A DNA stretch of 64,000 nt. Origin: Geosiphon pyriformis (lineage: Eukaryota; Glomeromycota; Glomeromycetes; Archaeosporales; Geosiphonaceae). Both the position numbers and the translations under genes were made by a program. The stretch covers positions 227,925 to 291,924 of the forward strand of contig JAAOMT010000617.1 in the NCBI GenBank assembly GCA_016748015.1. Direction: 5' to 3'. Under the pieces are notes generated by a model that worked only from the letters and a program-made list of their open reading frames with translations, searched no databases and was not told the DNA's origin. Below, piece after piece: positions 1 through 11,989 of the stretch (position 1 is the stretch's first letter; every line of letters begins with the position of its first letter).

Positions 1-3000
1 TTTTATTTGTCTTTTTTAGCTTATTTGTATACCAAATTAAGCTAAAAATCAAAAAACTTCTTAGACTAATATTCACAAAAACAGCAGTATAATTAGTATT
101 AAAAAATTTATTAGATTAATAAATATACTAATTAAATATAAAATCACAGAAATTATTACTAACTAAAATAAAATTAACATACTTTTTAACTTTATTGAAA
201 TTTGATTATGTAAAATACTTACAAAAAAAATTACTTAAAAAATTAAATAATTTAAATCTTTAAACTTTTTAAAGTTTATATTATAATTAGAGCTATTTTT
301 ATTAAAATTTCTAATTAGTATTATAAAAAAACTATTGTTTAAGACTACAACAACTAATGTATTGACTTTAATAACTTGTATTAATTTTTTATCTAAAGTA
401 GTACTTATATATAAACTAATAATTAAGACTAATAAATAACTTTTAAAAAAAATATAACAATAAAAACTAACCAGTTATTTTTGTAATTTTATAAATATGT
501 TTGATTATATTATTATTTATTATAATTATAATATCAGAATTAATATAATTAGACTCAATATTTAAAGTAAAAATTTTGATTTTATTAAACTTATTTATAA
601 TTTATAATCTAGCTTTATTTTTTAACTTGGTTTGCAAAATTACTAAAATTAAAGTATTGATTATTTTATTTTATTAAATTATATTTAATTACTTAACAAA
701 ATTATTTACTTCTTAAATATTGCACATAAAAATTTTCTAAACAAAACTAATTATTAAAAAAAAAAAATCAAAAAATCAAAACCAAAAACCAAAAAGTTTA
801 AACAAGCTGAAACAATATAAACAAATCTTTTTAAAGCTAATATTTTGAATTTTAAACTCTTAATTTTAACAATAAAAACTTTATTATGATTAAAAGCCAA
901 ATATAAAATATTATCAACTGTAAAAACAAAAACAGAAAAAGAAAAACTTGAAATATTTATATTAGTTTCAACTGTATTATTAACAAAAATAATCAATAAA
1001 ACTTAACACCTATAGCAAATAATTAATTAATGACACAAGTTTTTTATTTGTGTTTTCTAATAATAAACCCAAATTATAAACAGTTATTTTTACAAGAAGT
1101 ATAAATAAAAATGGTTTAAATCAATCTTTTAAAGTTCAAATAATTTGATTTATAATAGTTTTAACAAAATACACAGAAATTTTGCCAATATTACTGAAAA
1201 AAAAGCATGGATTTGAAAACTTTTTTAGCAATAATAATGCTTTTTTTGAGCAATATATATAGTTATATATATAATTATTAACTATAGTATATATATAATT
1301 ATATAGATTATTTTAATATTTAAAAGAATAAAAAATGTTAAACAGATTGTTAAAGTGAAAATAAAAATTATTATTATTATTTATTTTTGGGTAAAAACTA
1401 GTTTAATATAAATTTTTATAAGAAAAAATAATCAAATTTACGTTTAAAACACAAAAAACAAATTAAAACCAAAAAACAAAACTATTTAATCAAAGTATAA
1501 CCAGAATTTTTTTAATAAATTAAGACTAAATTTTTAACAATATGATATTTTATATTATTTAATTAACATCATAACAAAGATAAAGTTAGGTTATAAAATT
1601 AAAAACTTATTTGATAAAATAAAACATAACATAAAATATTGATAATATGTATTTAAAAAACAATTAGTAATAAAAATAACAATCAATATAGTATATTGTA
1701 AAAAAAATTAGACAAAAATACATATTACAAAACTTGATACAGTTTAACCAATCTTAATTAGTTTGTAATAATTGAATTAAGAAATAAATACTAAAATAAA
1801 TGGCTAAATATGATAAATATTTTTTACATATTTTATTAATAATTTTTTTAGAAATTATTTTGTACAATACTATCTTCCAAGCAAAAAACATAGTATTAAA
1901 TTATATTATATTTTTGAAATAAAAAGATATAAAATACAACTGAAATAAAACAGTAAACAAATATATCATATTTTATTATCTATAATATTTTTGCTAAAAT
2001 TTTTTATATCTTTAAAGACTTTGAAAATAAAATTAGCAAAAAAATATAGTCATTTTTTCTAGTACTATTAAAAACATTTAATTAATTATGAATATTAAAA
2101 AGATTTGTCTTTAACAATTCTAATATTTACTAATTTTTACAAAAAAAATTATATAAAGTAAACTTAAAAACATCTTAATAAATAATTGGAAAAAAACTGT
2201 TTTTTTAAATAAAATAACTTTTTGTTTATTTCAAAATATAATAAAATATTAGTATAAAAACCAGTGACTAATTTGTGTTATACCAAAAGATTAAACGAAA
2301 ATTATAAGATAAAATGGTTTTTATAAGAAAAAAAAGTAAGTTTATTTTGTTTTATTCAAATAGTAGATGTTAATTACTATATAGAAATTATTTGTGAATA
2401 TTTATTTAAGATAAAAAAATGTTAAGAAATAAGTAACAGTTTTAATAGAACAATAATCTAAAACATATAAGTTATCTAACCAATTTTTTTTTCAAAAAAA
2501 TATGTGAAATTATAACTTGGCTATTTAATAATCCTGACTTAAATTTTATTAAAAATTTATAAATTATTGTAAAAAAAAATATAAAAAAACATATATCCAA
2601 AAATCAAGATAAATTAGAGCATTTTATAAAAAAAATAGTAAAGTATTTTTTAATATTATTGTAAAATAATAATTGCAAATAAAAAAAAAATTTTTTTTAA
2701 TGAAATTATATGTTTTTTAATTTTTTATTAATATATAATTTATATTTTTTGATGTATTGAATAAAGCATAATATTTATATAATTTTTTTTAGCTTACAAA
2801 AAAGCTCTATATATAGCTAAATTATATAAAATTTATATATTATATTAAAGTTGTTTTAAATATATCAACTATTTATATACATTAAATTAATTAATTTAAT
2901 TGTAAATTTACTTAGCATATTATTTTTTAAAAAGTTAGTAATTTAAATAATCAAATTTAAATAATTAAGTTTAAAACTATGATTATATATTATTAATACC

Positions 3001-4805
3001 AATTGTGATAATAATTAACACAATTAGATATAAATTAATTAATAATGTTAAACTGCACAAATAAGAGTGTATAAATTTTAAAGCTTAACAAAGTTTGTTA
3101 TTATTAAATTATATATTAATTTTTAATTTCCATTGGTGTTTTTTAGTTTATTAAGATTTTTTTGAATTTAATTTAATTAAACAACTAAATTGTGCTATAT
3201 TTTTTTGTTATTATTAAACTGATTGTTAATCTTTTATTTTTTATTTGCTGGTTGATTTTGTTAATTAATATAATAATATAAATCTTTTTTATATGATTTT
3301 AATAGTAATTTTTATAGTATGTTATTGTAATTTTTGTATTAAAAACCATAAAAACTTTTGATAATACTGTTAAATACAGACTATTTATTAGTTAAAACAG
3401 CAGCTTAACTTAATTTAACAAACTCTATTATAGTTTTTTGTTATATTTTAATCAATTGTAATTAAATTAATACTATTTAATCAAATTTAGACAAAGATAA
3501 AATAAATTTTTTTTTGAAGTATTCATGAAATTTTTTTTACTATTATAGTCCTATTTAAGCAAATTTTTTGTTTTTTAAGATCATTATTAATCTGAATATT
3601 GTTTTTTTTAGCCAGTAAAGTCACTTGTTTTATATTTTTTTAATGTAAATATAGAATAGATAATCTTTTCAAATTTTAAAAAAATAATAGTTTTTTTAAA
3701 ACCATTAATTTTTGAAAAAAGCTTTCTAATTGTTTGCATCTTAGTTATAACTAATTTGTCTTTAATTACTAAAAAATCGATATCTAAAGCAAAAATTTTT
3801 TGATTAAAACTTTTATTTAAGTTTTAATTATTTTAGAATCAATTTATTTTTTGTCCAAAGATATATTGAAAAAAAAGACATACTTTTATTATTAATATTA
3901 AAATTACAAGAGTTAAAAGAAGAAAATACTATTTTTTTAGTATTAACTCATTTAGCTTTAAAAGAATAATATGAAAATCCAAAGATTTTTTACTTTTATT
4001 GCTCACATTGTATCTAATATTAAAAGCCAAAGAACTTTTTTTAGCATTATTTGAGTCTGTATTTATGTTATTAAACTGATTAACATATTTTTTATATGTA
4101 ATTAACTACTTAAGTTAATTATATAATATATTAAATTAAAAGTAAAGTTATTTAATTTTTATAATTTTAAAAAAACTTTATTAAATACAATTTATATATT
4201 TTTTTTTAAATTTTAAATTTTAATTGATTTATAATATTTTTTTATATTATTTTTAAAATAAAATTTTATAAAAATTAATTTTAAAAACAATATTAAACTA
4301 TTTTAAATATCGTTTTTAAACTTGTTAAATTAATTTTTTGTTATAAAAATTAATAATTTTGATTTAACTGATAATAATAATACTAAAATACAAAACCAAA
4401 TTAGTAAGTTATTTGAATATAAAAAAGTTAAATTAATTTTAAATTCAATTCAAGTACAATTATTTTAATATTAATAGCAAAAATAAAATTATTTAGAAAT
4501 TTAGTTTTTATTTAACAATTAAAAATTCAATAAAAACAACATATTATTAATTTGCTTATGTACTATTTTATTTTAAATATTAAGCGAATGTATTTTGCAA
4601 ATATTAAATAAATACATTTTTAAATATTAAAATAATATATTTTATTAATTTGTTAAATTAAAATCATAAATATTTAAGTTTAGTTATAATAATAATATAT
4701 AATTATATTAATATTATTATTATAAATTTAAACAAATAACAAATAAACCAGCTATTAAAAATAATAAAAAAAATCAATAAAATCAATAAAAAAACAGATT
4801 AAATT
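1..4805. other. A+T isochore without intact genes
   Basis: This stretch is almost entirely A and T, nearly free of CpG, and contains no open frame that looks like a gene. The longest frame (754-996, minus, 80 residues) is low-complexity Phe/Lys/Asn sequence. The segment about 735-860 is recognisably similar to the reverse complement of about 32580-32710, so at least part of the block is a decayed repeated element rather than random sequence. Scattered poly-A/T runs and short TA palindromes (for example 1250-1305) are present. I see no RNA gene or promoter here. Confidence 0.7.
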
Positions 4806-4809
4806 TGTG

Positions 4810-5300
4810 AAAATTTAATATATGTAATCAGTTTTAAAATTATAATCCTTAAAAATCTAAAAATAAAAAATAATTTATAATTGTGAAATAATATTACTAT
4901 TATTATTCTACATTTTATTTTGGTAATTTTTAAAATTATAACTTTATTTAATAAATTACAAGAACAAACAAATAACTTTTTAAATTAATTTTAACAATAT
5001 AAATCAACAAAAAAGATAAAATATGTAAAAGTAAAAAAGAAAAAAAAAAAGAAAATAAACAATAAAATACAATAAAATTTAATAGTTATTTATTTTATTA
5101 TTATTTTAATCTAATATTTGAATCTTATTACTTAATTTTTTTTTATAATTAAAAAATTTATTGTTTATATAATTGCTAAAAAAATTAATAATTAAATTAA
5201 TAATTAATTTAATAATTAGATTAATAATTCTATCTAAAAATAAAGTGGTTAATTATATAATATCAAATAACTAGTATATATATTATTAATAAAACTATAA
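4810..5300 (+). repeat. AT-rich dispersed repeat, copy 1
   Basis: This block is repeated, same orientation, at about 7804-8290 and, inverted, at about 33760-34290. The clearest anchor is 5231-5260, which is identical over 30 bases to 8205-8234. Just before it lies a short tandem array of about 12-bp units of the type TTAATAATTAAG (5185-5230). The copy ends close to the left terminal inverted repeat of the MULE. Its nature is unknown: it could be an LTR-like terminal repeat or a non-autonomous element. Confidence 0.6.
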
Positions 5301-5488
5301 GTTTTGGCTTTTTTTATAATAGTTATAATTTTTAAAACATTAGATGTATAATTCTTAAAATTTTTGTTTGAATTTTTGAAGTTTTTTTTATTAATTTTAA
5401 TTTTACTTAAGCATATATAAAGCTTTAATTGTTTTTTATATAATAAATTTTTGTTAATAAACAAAATTTTTTTAAGTAATATTTTAAA

Positions 5489-7803
5489 GGAATTGCTAAA
5501 TCAACTCACCCTTTTTGCTAAATCGATCCACCCTCAACACATGATATTATTTATGTCATAGTATTGTATTCAACTATATATAGGAACATATTAACGAGTT
5601 TATAATCAAAGAGCTATAGAATAAACAAGTTTTCTTTTGATTTTATAAGTATTTACATTTTTTTATAAAATTACATATGATGTTACCACCTCCAGAAACA
5701 TCATATAGCTCTTGTAAAATGATGATACAAAGTCTTAACACCTTTACATACTCCCAAGGATATATAGTTACAAAACAATGCTCTGCTGCTAATGGTACTC
5801 GTATTACCTTCAAATGTGATTGGGGAAATAAATATAATGCTTCTAAAAGACTTGTATTAGAAGATCGACAACAAAAAACAGCAACTTGATTAACAAACTG
5901 CCCTTTTACTGTATATGGATAATTACTCAAAGCTAATGAATACTGGCATTTAACAGTTTGTAATACTGAACATAATCATGAGCCATCTGATAATATTGCT
6001 GGACATCCTACTGTTCGATAACTTAAATCCAAACAGAAAGTATTAGTTTCACAAATGTTAAGTGCAGGCAATGTACCAAAAGCAATTTTAACAGCATTAT
6101 GACAGGAAGATCTTGAACAACATGCAATTTCAAAGACTATTTATAATGAATAGACACATCTTCGAAAAATAGAGTTTGCTAAACATCCATCTATACTGAC
6201 ATTATTGGAAACACTTAAAGAGACCAATTATTAATATGACTATGTTTGTAATGTTGCCAATGAAGTTACATATTTGTTTTATGCGCATCCTGGATGTATT
6301 GCTCTTGCTCAAAGATATCCATATACTGTCCTAATGGATTGCACATATAAAACAAATCGATTTCGAATGCCTATGCTTCATATTATTGGCATGAGTAGTT
6401 TCAATACATCCTTTACAATTGCTGTTGCTTTATTCGTGAAAAAACACAAACATACTATCAATGGGCTTTAGAGCAAGTTGTAAAGCTTTATACACATATC
6501 AAGTCAATTACTATTACTATTACTACGGACCGAGAATATGTATTAATGCATGCACTTTTTTCTACTTTTTCTACATCTACACATTTACTTTGTGTTTGGC
6601 ATATTCAAAAGGATGTACTTGCCAATTGTAAAAAGTACTTTGCAAATAGAAATGACTAGAACAATTTTTATTCAGAATGGACTAATATTATTTAATCTGC
6701 ATCATCAGAAGTATTTAATATTAAATGGAACACATTAAGCCATAAGTATTCAGCAATTCTAGCTTTAACAAATTATCTATTAACAACTTGGATTCCATAC
6801 AAAGAGAAATTCATTGCTGCTTGGACTAATAAGAGTATGCACTTTGGTAATATTAATTCATCATGGGTAGAAGGTCAACATGCTCAATTGAAAAGCTATC
6901 TCAAAGTTTCCACAAAGGATTTACAAGATGTTCAATTATGAATATTATATGTCTTTGAAAATACGATTAAAGAAATTGAAACACAACAAAATATTGAATG
7001 TATTCGATTTTGTCATGATCACAACATCTCTTTCTTTCAAAATATTGTACGATGAATCTTAATTTTTGTCTTAAAAGCAGTCTATAGGCAGTATCTTTTT
7101 GTACGAAAACCATTGGATAATAATATGACATTTTGTTCTGGTGTTTTTTCAACAACAATGGGCCTTCTATGTGAACATCAAATTCGAAATATGCTTGTTA
7201 TTGGAGAAATTCTCTCTATGGATCAGTTTTATTTTATTTGGGATCTAGTAAATACAAATCGTATTTTTACAATGATTAATCCTGAAACTAATATTCTAAA
7301 AGTTATTCCAAGTTTGGATCCATTGCTTGAAGAAGTAAATCAAACATATCAACTTTTGGCTCCACATCAACAAGAAACAATGCGCACTTAATTAATTCAG
7401 ATTTCAATCACGTCTCTTGCAATTGAGAATCCTTTTAATCAACGAACTCGAGAATGTTCTTTAGGTGCTTTAAATCACTCTCAAAAAATATTGCTCATCA
7501 AGAATCATCTATTTAACGAAATTTATCCCAATTTGAAATTGTTGAAAATGTTTTTTCTCAAATTCAAGTATATAAATGTAAGATTTGTAAGAAATAAGGC
7601 CATAATATTCTGACCTGTCTACAACGAAGTGTTTTTTTTTTAATTATAAAACACTATAAATTACTTAAGGCATAATAAAAAATTAAATATATAATTTATA
7701 TTTAATTTTATATAAGAAAAAGTTATTTTTTATTTTAATTAAACTAATATTTATGACGTAAAATGATATCACGTGTTGAGGGTGGGTCGATTTAGCAATT
7801 CCC
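5489..7803 (+). mobile_element. MULE-type DNA transposon, decayed, with terminal inverted repeats
   Basis: The left end at 5489-5540 and the right end at 7771-7803 are inverted copies of one another: GGAATTGCTAAATC plus CACCCTCAACAC on the left, and the complement ending in GATTTAGCAATTCC on the right. Between them lies one decayed transposase gene. The left end carries the tip twice, 22 bp apart (5493 and 5515). No clean 8-10 bp target duplication is visible outside the ends, perhaps because the flanks have decayed. AT-rich repeat copies lie directly against both ends. Confidence 0.8.
5677..7620 (+). pseudogene. MULE transposase pseudogene
   Basis: Conceptual translation gives an N-terminal FAR1/FLYWCH-like part (5677-6000) and then a MULE transposase core with LMDCTYKTNRFRMPMLHIIG near 6331-6396. 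Candidate catalytic acids are Asp in MDCTYK, Asp in TTDREY (about 6520-6540) and Glu in SSWVEGQHAQLK (about 6860-6890). The end (about 7575-7612) looks like a CCHC zinc knuckle, C-x2-C-x4-H-x4-C, interrupted by a stop. The frame is broken by many stops (for example TGA at 5887, TAA near 5920 and 6019, TGA near 6101) and by frame changes near 6440 and 6480. Several stops could come from a single C-to-T change in Arg (CGA) or Gln (CAA/CAG) codons. It is not expected to be functional. Confidence 0.85.
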
Positions 7804-8290
7804 AAAATTTATTATACATAATCAATTTTATAATTACAATTGCTTAATATTTTTTTAAAAATCTGAGAATAAAAAAATAGTCTATAATTGTCAACTAAAT
7901 AATATTACTATTATTATTTTATGTTTTATTTTAGTAATTTTTAGAATCAATAATTTAATAAATTACAAAAGCAAGCAAACAGCTTTTTAAACTAATTTTA
8001 ATAAAAAATAGAAAAAAAATAAACAATAAAATAAAACAGAATTCAATAGTTAATTATTTTAGTTATTATTTAATTATATTTTACAGTTGGGAATTTATTG
8101 CTTATATAATTGGTAAGAAAAATTAACAATTAGATTAACAACTAAGTTATTAATTAAGTTAATAATTAATTCAATAATTAGGTTAATAATCAAGTTAATA
8201 ACTTTATCTAAAAATAAAGTGGTTAATTATATAAGATCAAATGATTAATACATATAATATTAATAAAAATTATGAGTTTTAGCTATAATA
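7804..8290 (+). repeat. AT-rich dispersed repeat, copy 2
   Basis: This is the second direct copy of the repeat at 4810-5300, beginning right at the outer edge of the right MULE terminus. It shares the 30-base identity (8205-8234 with 5231-5260) and a longer run of about 12-bp tandem units (about 8118-8203). The region 7885-8005 also matches 4876-4985. The two copies are offset by about 2.97 kb throughout, so they form a pair of direct repeats enclosing the MULE. Confidence 0.65.
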
Positions 8291-8299
8291 CTATAATAT

Positions 8300-9300
8300 A
8301 ATTCTTTGTTTTTTAATATAAAATAGTTTTAATTAACAAGTTTTTTTGTTTTTTTACCAATTTAACATTTTTGTTATAATAATTTTGTTTTAATTTAGCT
8401 TTAATAAAATGTTTTTATATTTTTAATAAATCTTGAATTTTTTCTTTTTATAAACTTTAAACTACAAATCATTTTGCAAATATTAACAAATATTATATAT
8501 ATTGGTTCAAATTTTATTTAAAATAAATGTATTCATATAAGCCAAACTTATTTTAAGGCTGTATTGTAATAAGTAGTAGTTGGGTTACACTCGTAAAGGC
8601 GAATTAAAAAAATATATGTTCAATTATTTTTTAAGATGTTAATTACTTTTTTATTTATGAACTTAAGTTGTGCTATTAAAAAAATATCTTGTTTAAATTT
8701 GAAAAGTTTAATGTATTTTGTCAATGCTTGAAAATCTTGAATAAGTAACCACTTTTAAGAATTCTATTAATTTTTATATACAGTTTGTTAAATTTTTTAT
8801 TATTATAATAAATTAATTATGATACATAAAAATAATTAAATAAAATTAAAATATAAAACTTATTTATATTAAATCAATTATAGAGCCTAAAACTACAGCA
8901 CTTTCTTTTAAAACAAAAGCAAAACAAAAAGATTACTCCTTATATTTTTAAAATATCAGACAGTATTTATTAAAAATTATTTCAATAAAGAAAAAATTAT
9001 CAGAAATCTATTCAAAAAACAATTATTTTTAAACACTTATCAAGAATTTAGAAAGAAACAAAGATATTAGAAAATGAATTACCTATTTTGTATTTATTTT
9101 ATATAGAATATAAAATTTTTGTATTCAAATTTTATTCAACAATTTATATTTACAATAATGCTTACATGAAAATGGTTATTTTTGCAATTTTGAGCATCTT
9201 TCTAAGCTATGCTGAAAGTCATGAACATCTAATACACTGTAAAAATGTTGTAAAACATAACATACAAATAATTTATGAATACTTAACATAGGATGAAAAT
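8300..9300. other. AT-rich intergenic stretch, no gene recognised
   Basis: There is no gene I can support here. A short frame at 9088-9291 (plus) has no family features. The GC content rises sharply just after this block, where the AAA-ATPase-like pseudogene begins. Confidence 0.5.
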
Positions 9301-9310
9301 GTTGATACCT

Positions 9311-11763
9311 TTAAAACAATACTGCTTTTTGATATTTATTTGGAGTTGACAAGAATATGTCTGCTCCTGATAAGCATAATAACATGTTCTTACAAATCAT
9401 CATTTCCCTTCTCAAATGTAATCTACTTGTCCAAAACTCCTGAATCATGGAAAGATTGCAATAGTCTCCAAGTATGTCTCGAGCTGTTTCACTGAATCTT
9501 TCATGACGGCATCGAAGGTCATCAATACTGATTTCTTTTGCTCTTTCAACCAATGTATATACTTTCTGGTCATTAATTCATTGGTATTCTCCTTAATAAC
9601 CTCTTCAACAAATCCTTGGAATTCCTCTAGTCATTCACTAAGCTCCTCAAAAGACCCAGTAATGTGATGTCCTTCAATTCCAAGACAACACCGAGAGTCT
9701 TCCCATATTTGGGTGAAATTTTCGGAGGAAGAAACATGTCAACAAATCCGAAGCAACCTTCTCCTTTGTTCTTGGTTCCATCAACCATGAGACAAAGCTC
9801 GGACACATGACTTTTCGACTCATCCAAAAGGACTTCAACAATGCCTTGAAGCACGACTTCATTTGCTGTCTCCAGGGACCTCATTGCCCGTGTTTCCAAA
9901 AAGTACTCAAAAAAATGGACGAACCCATTGACTTTACCTTTGAAGAGGTTTTCGATTGCTGGGCCCATAAGGACCCAGATCTTGTCTTGAGCATGTGAAA
10001 AAACGGTCATCCGTTTCAAGACCTAAATAATAAAGCCTATGGTAATGGATGTAGAATAACAAAACGTTACATACATCTCATTTTGTGACATCGTTTGAGA
10101 TCTGCAGATTTCCATTTGGACTATGAGTCAGAATTCCGAGGTAATGAAAGAGAGACAAAATGATAGTTCTATCTTTTCCAACATTGAGAAGATCAACAAA
10201 GTCAAATTCTGTTGTGACTCTCGATTGAACAGACCCCGAGATAATCGATTCGATGAAATCATTCACAGAGAACTCTCCTATGTCGGAGATGGATTTGAGA
10301 ATTGTCATAGAATGGACGGCTGTGGATTTCTCGGGCTTTGCAACCAGTCGATGACTACTGAAGTTCCTGATGTAATAAAAGACTAGTGAGGGTTGTAAAG
10401 GAGAGGGGATTGCGAGTTGGATTCGTCGTAATCGGAGCTGGCAAAAAAATATCCATTATAAATTTCCCCATAGAGTGAACTATAGGCTCTGCCTCTTGTT
10501 CGTCCTTGCGAAGATAATGTTGGACAATGGTTTTGACTTCGTTCTCCATGAAGCCACATATGCCATGCAGCTCACGACGACCGGAGACAATGACAGTTTC
10601 AGCAAGTGGGCTGATCCCTGCTCGAAAGGCGGGTGTGACGCCAGTCAAAAAGTACTTGCTGATAACCGCGCTACCCACGGCTCAGCTTTCCACATCCCAG
10701 CTTGAGCATGGCGAAGAAATTCACCTTAAAGTATTGTTCGATCTTGACGACTATCTTGATCATATCTTTGTCCAATCCCGTATTCTCACTTGTGAATGCA
10801 CTGCTGTTGGCTGGCGCGTCGTACTCATCAACTTCTACAAAAAGACTATGGCCACTCTTGGCAACCAAAGTCTTCGTGTAAAATAGGATGTTAATAATAC
10901 TATACAAATATTCACACAACGAACGATAGAACGATAATTCACCAAGACATTCTTTAGGGATTGATAGGCATTGCTAGTGTTGATCACATTCTTGACTTTT
11001 GGATGGCCCAACTCTTTGTTGTATTTCTTAATGAATGTCACCAGCACACCATTAATGTCCTTGTTGAAACTAGTCTCAATTCGGAAAGTCGGCTTTCCTA
11101 AATATGTTCTGCGAGTACTATGGTATTCACAAAGCCGATATATTCAAGGATCTGTTCGGGCCTCTTTACATCGGCAAGAACCCAACGTCCTGACGTTTGA
11201 CTTATCACCAATCAACGTTATCGACTTGTTCGAAAAAATGGAGGGGGCCGGAGAAACATGTATCGGTAAAAGATTTGACTTTTCTCGAGTTCCTCAATGT
11301 ATAGTGTCTTATCGGCAAACATTGTTCCAGCCGCGGTGCGCCAGTTAATGAAGTTCGGGTTGCGATACGGTAAACTATGTGATGTTCAACACAGATCAGT
11401 ATACAAATTATCACTCGAGTTATGCAAACGAAGTCCGTACCCTTTCACTTGGCCCCGCCCCACTTTTCTCGGCGATCGTCTCAAATATTTTCGTTTCCGA
11501 AACACTTGTGAGAATCTTTTGAAACTTTTATAAGGTCTCGGGTTCTTGTTCACGGCCTTTTTTCAGTGCTGGCCAATGAGAAATAAATGACGACAAGTTA
11601 AAAAATAATAAAAACCCAGATACAGTTAATCTGAATATCATCCACACTAAATCTTTTCTCCGATGAGGATGATCGCGCTTGACTGATGATTTTTTGGGCG
11701 ATAATACGTTCCGTAAGGAGTAGTTTGGGTAGATTGATAAAAGGTGTTTGGATAAGAGCTCAT
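9311..11763 (-). pseudogene. AAA-ATPase-like / PD-(D/E)XK nuclease family pseudogene
   Basis: Minus-strand fragments in changing frames follow the order of a fungal AAA-ATPase-like protein fused to a PD-(D/E)XK nuclease domain. About 11318-11220 gives MFADKTLYIEELEKS followed by FYRYMFLRPP, the start of the P-loop region, which then runs out of frame. 10919-10671 gives VDEYDAPANSSAF. 10678-10355 gives YFLTGVTPAFRAGISPLAE and FHGICGF-like sequence. 10019-9627 gives GFVDMFLPP and then VVLELKD, matching the D...ExK nuclease core. 9553-9311 continues a C-terminal part. A possible start is the ATG at 11763. At least four frame breaks make it non-functional. GC is clearly higher than on either side. 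These proteins form large families in AM fungi; their function is poorly known. Confidence 0.75.
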
Positions 11764-11941
11764 TGAAGTTTTTAGGTGAGGCAAGAAAGATATGCCGTGG
11801 GTGAATACGACAAGCGAGCTCGATAATTAAGATTCCTAAGTGTAGAACTGTAAATTAGTAAATTCGCACAATCTTAAAACGATACGCGTTCATTCTCATC
11901 GTGTAATGATTTGTGTATATATATAGTTTGTTTAACTAATG

Positions 11942-11949
11942 TGACGTCA
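11942..11949. promoter_or_regulatory. CRE-like palindrome TGACGTCA
   Basis: This is a perfect TGACGTCA octamer, the site bound by ATF/CREB-type bZIP factors. It lies about 180 bp upstream of the putative start of the minus-strand pseudogene at 11763. A TATA-like run (TATATATATA, about 11917-11926) lies between them. The spacing suits a relic promoter. Chance occurrence cannot be excluded. Confidence 0.4.
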
Positions 11950-11989
11950 TCCAATTGAATCAATCAAAATGACTAATCCTAGAAACAAA

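Noticed and set aside
754-996. 80-codon minus-strand frame as a small gene
   Set aside because: Low-complexity Phe/Lys/Asn composition in an A+T isochore, with a related inverted sequence elsewhere; no start context or motif.
5677-7391. Reading TAA, TAG and TGA as sense codons (alternative genetic code) to keep the MULE transposase open
   Set aside because: All housekeeping genes in the window (KU70, tricalbin, S1/P1 nuclease and others) use the standard code with proper stops, and the MULE also has frame shifts.
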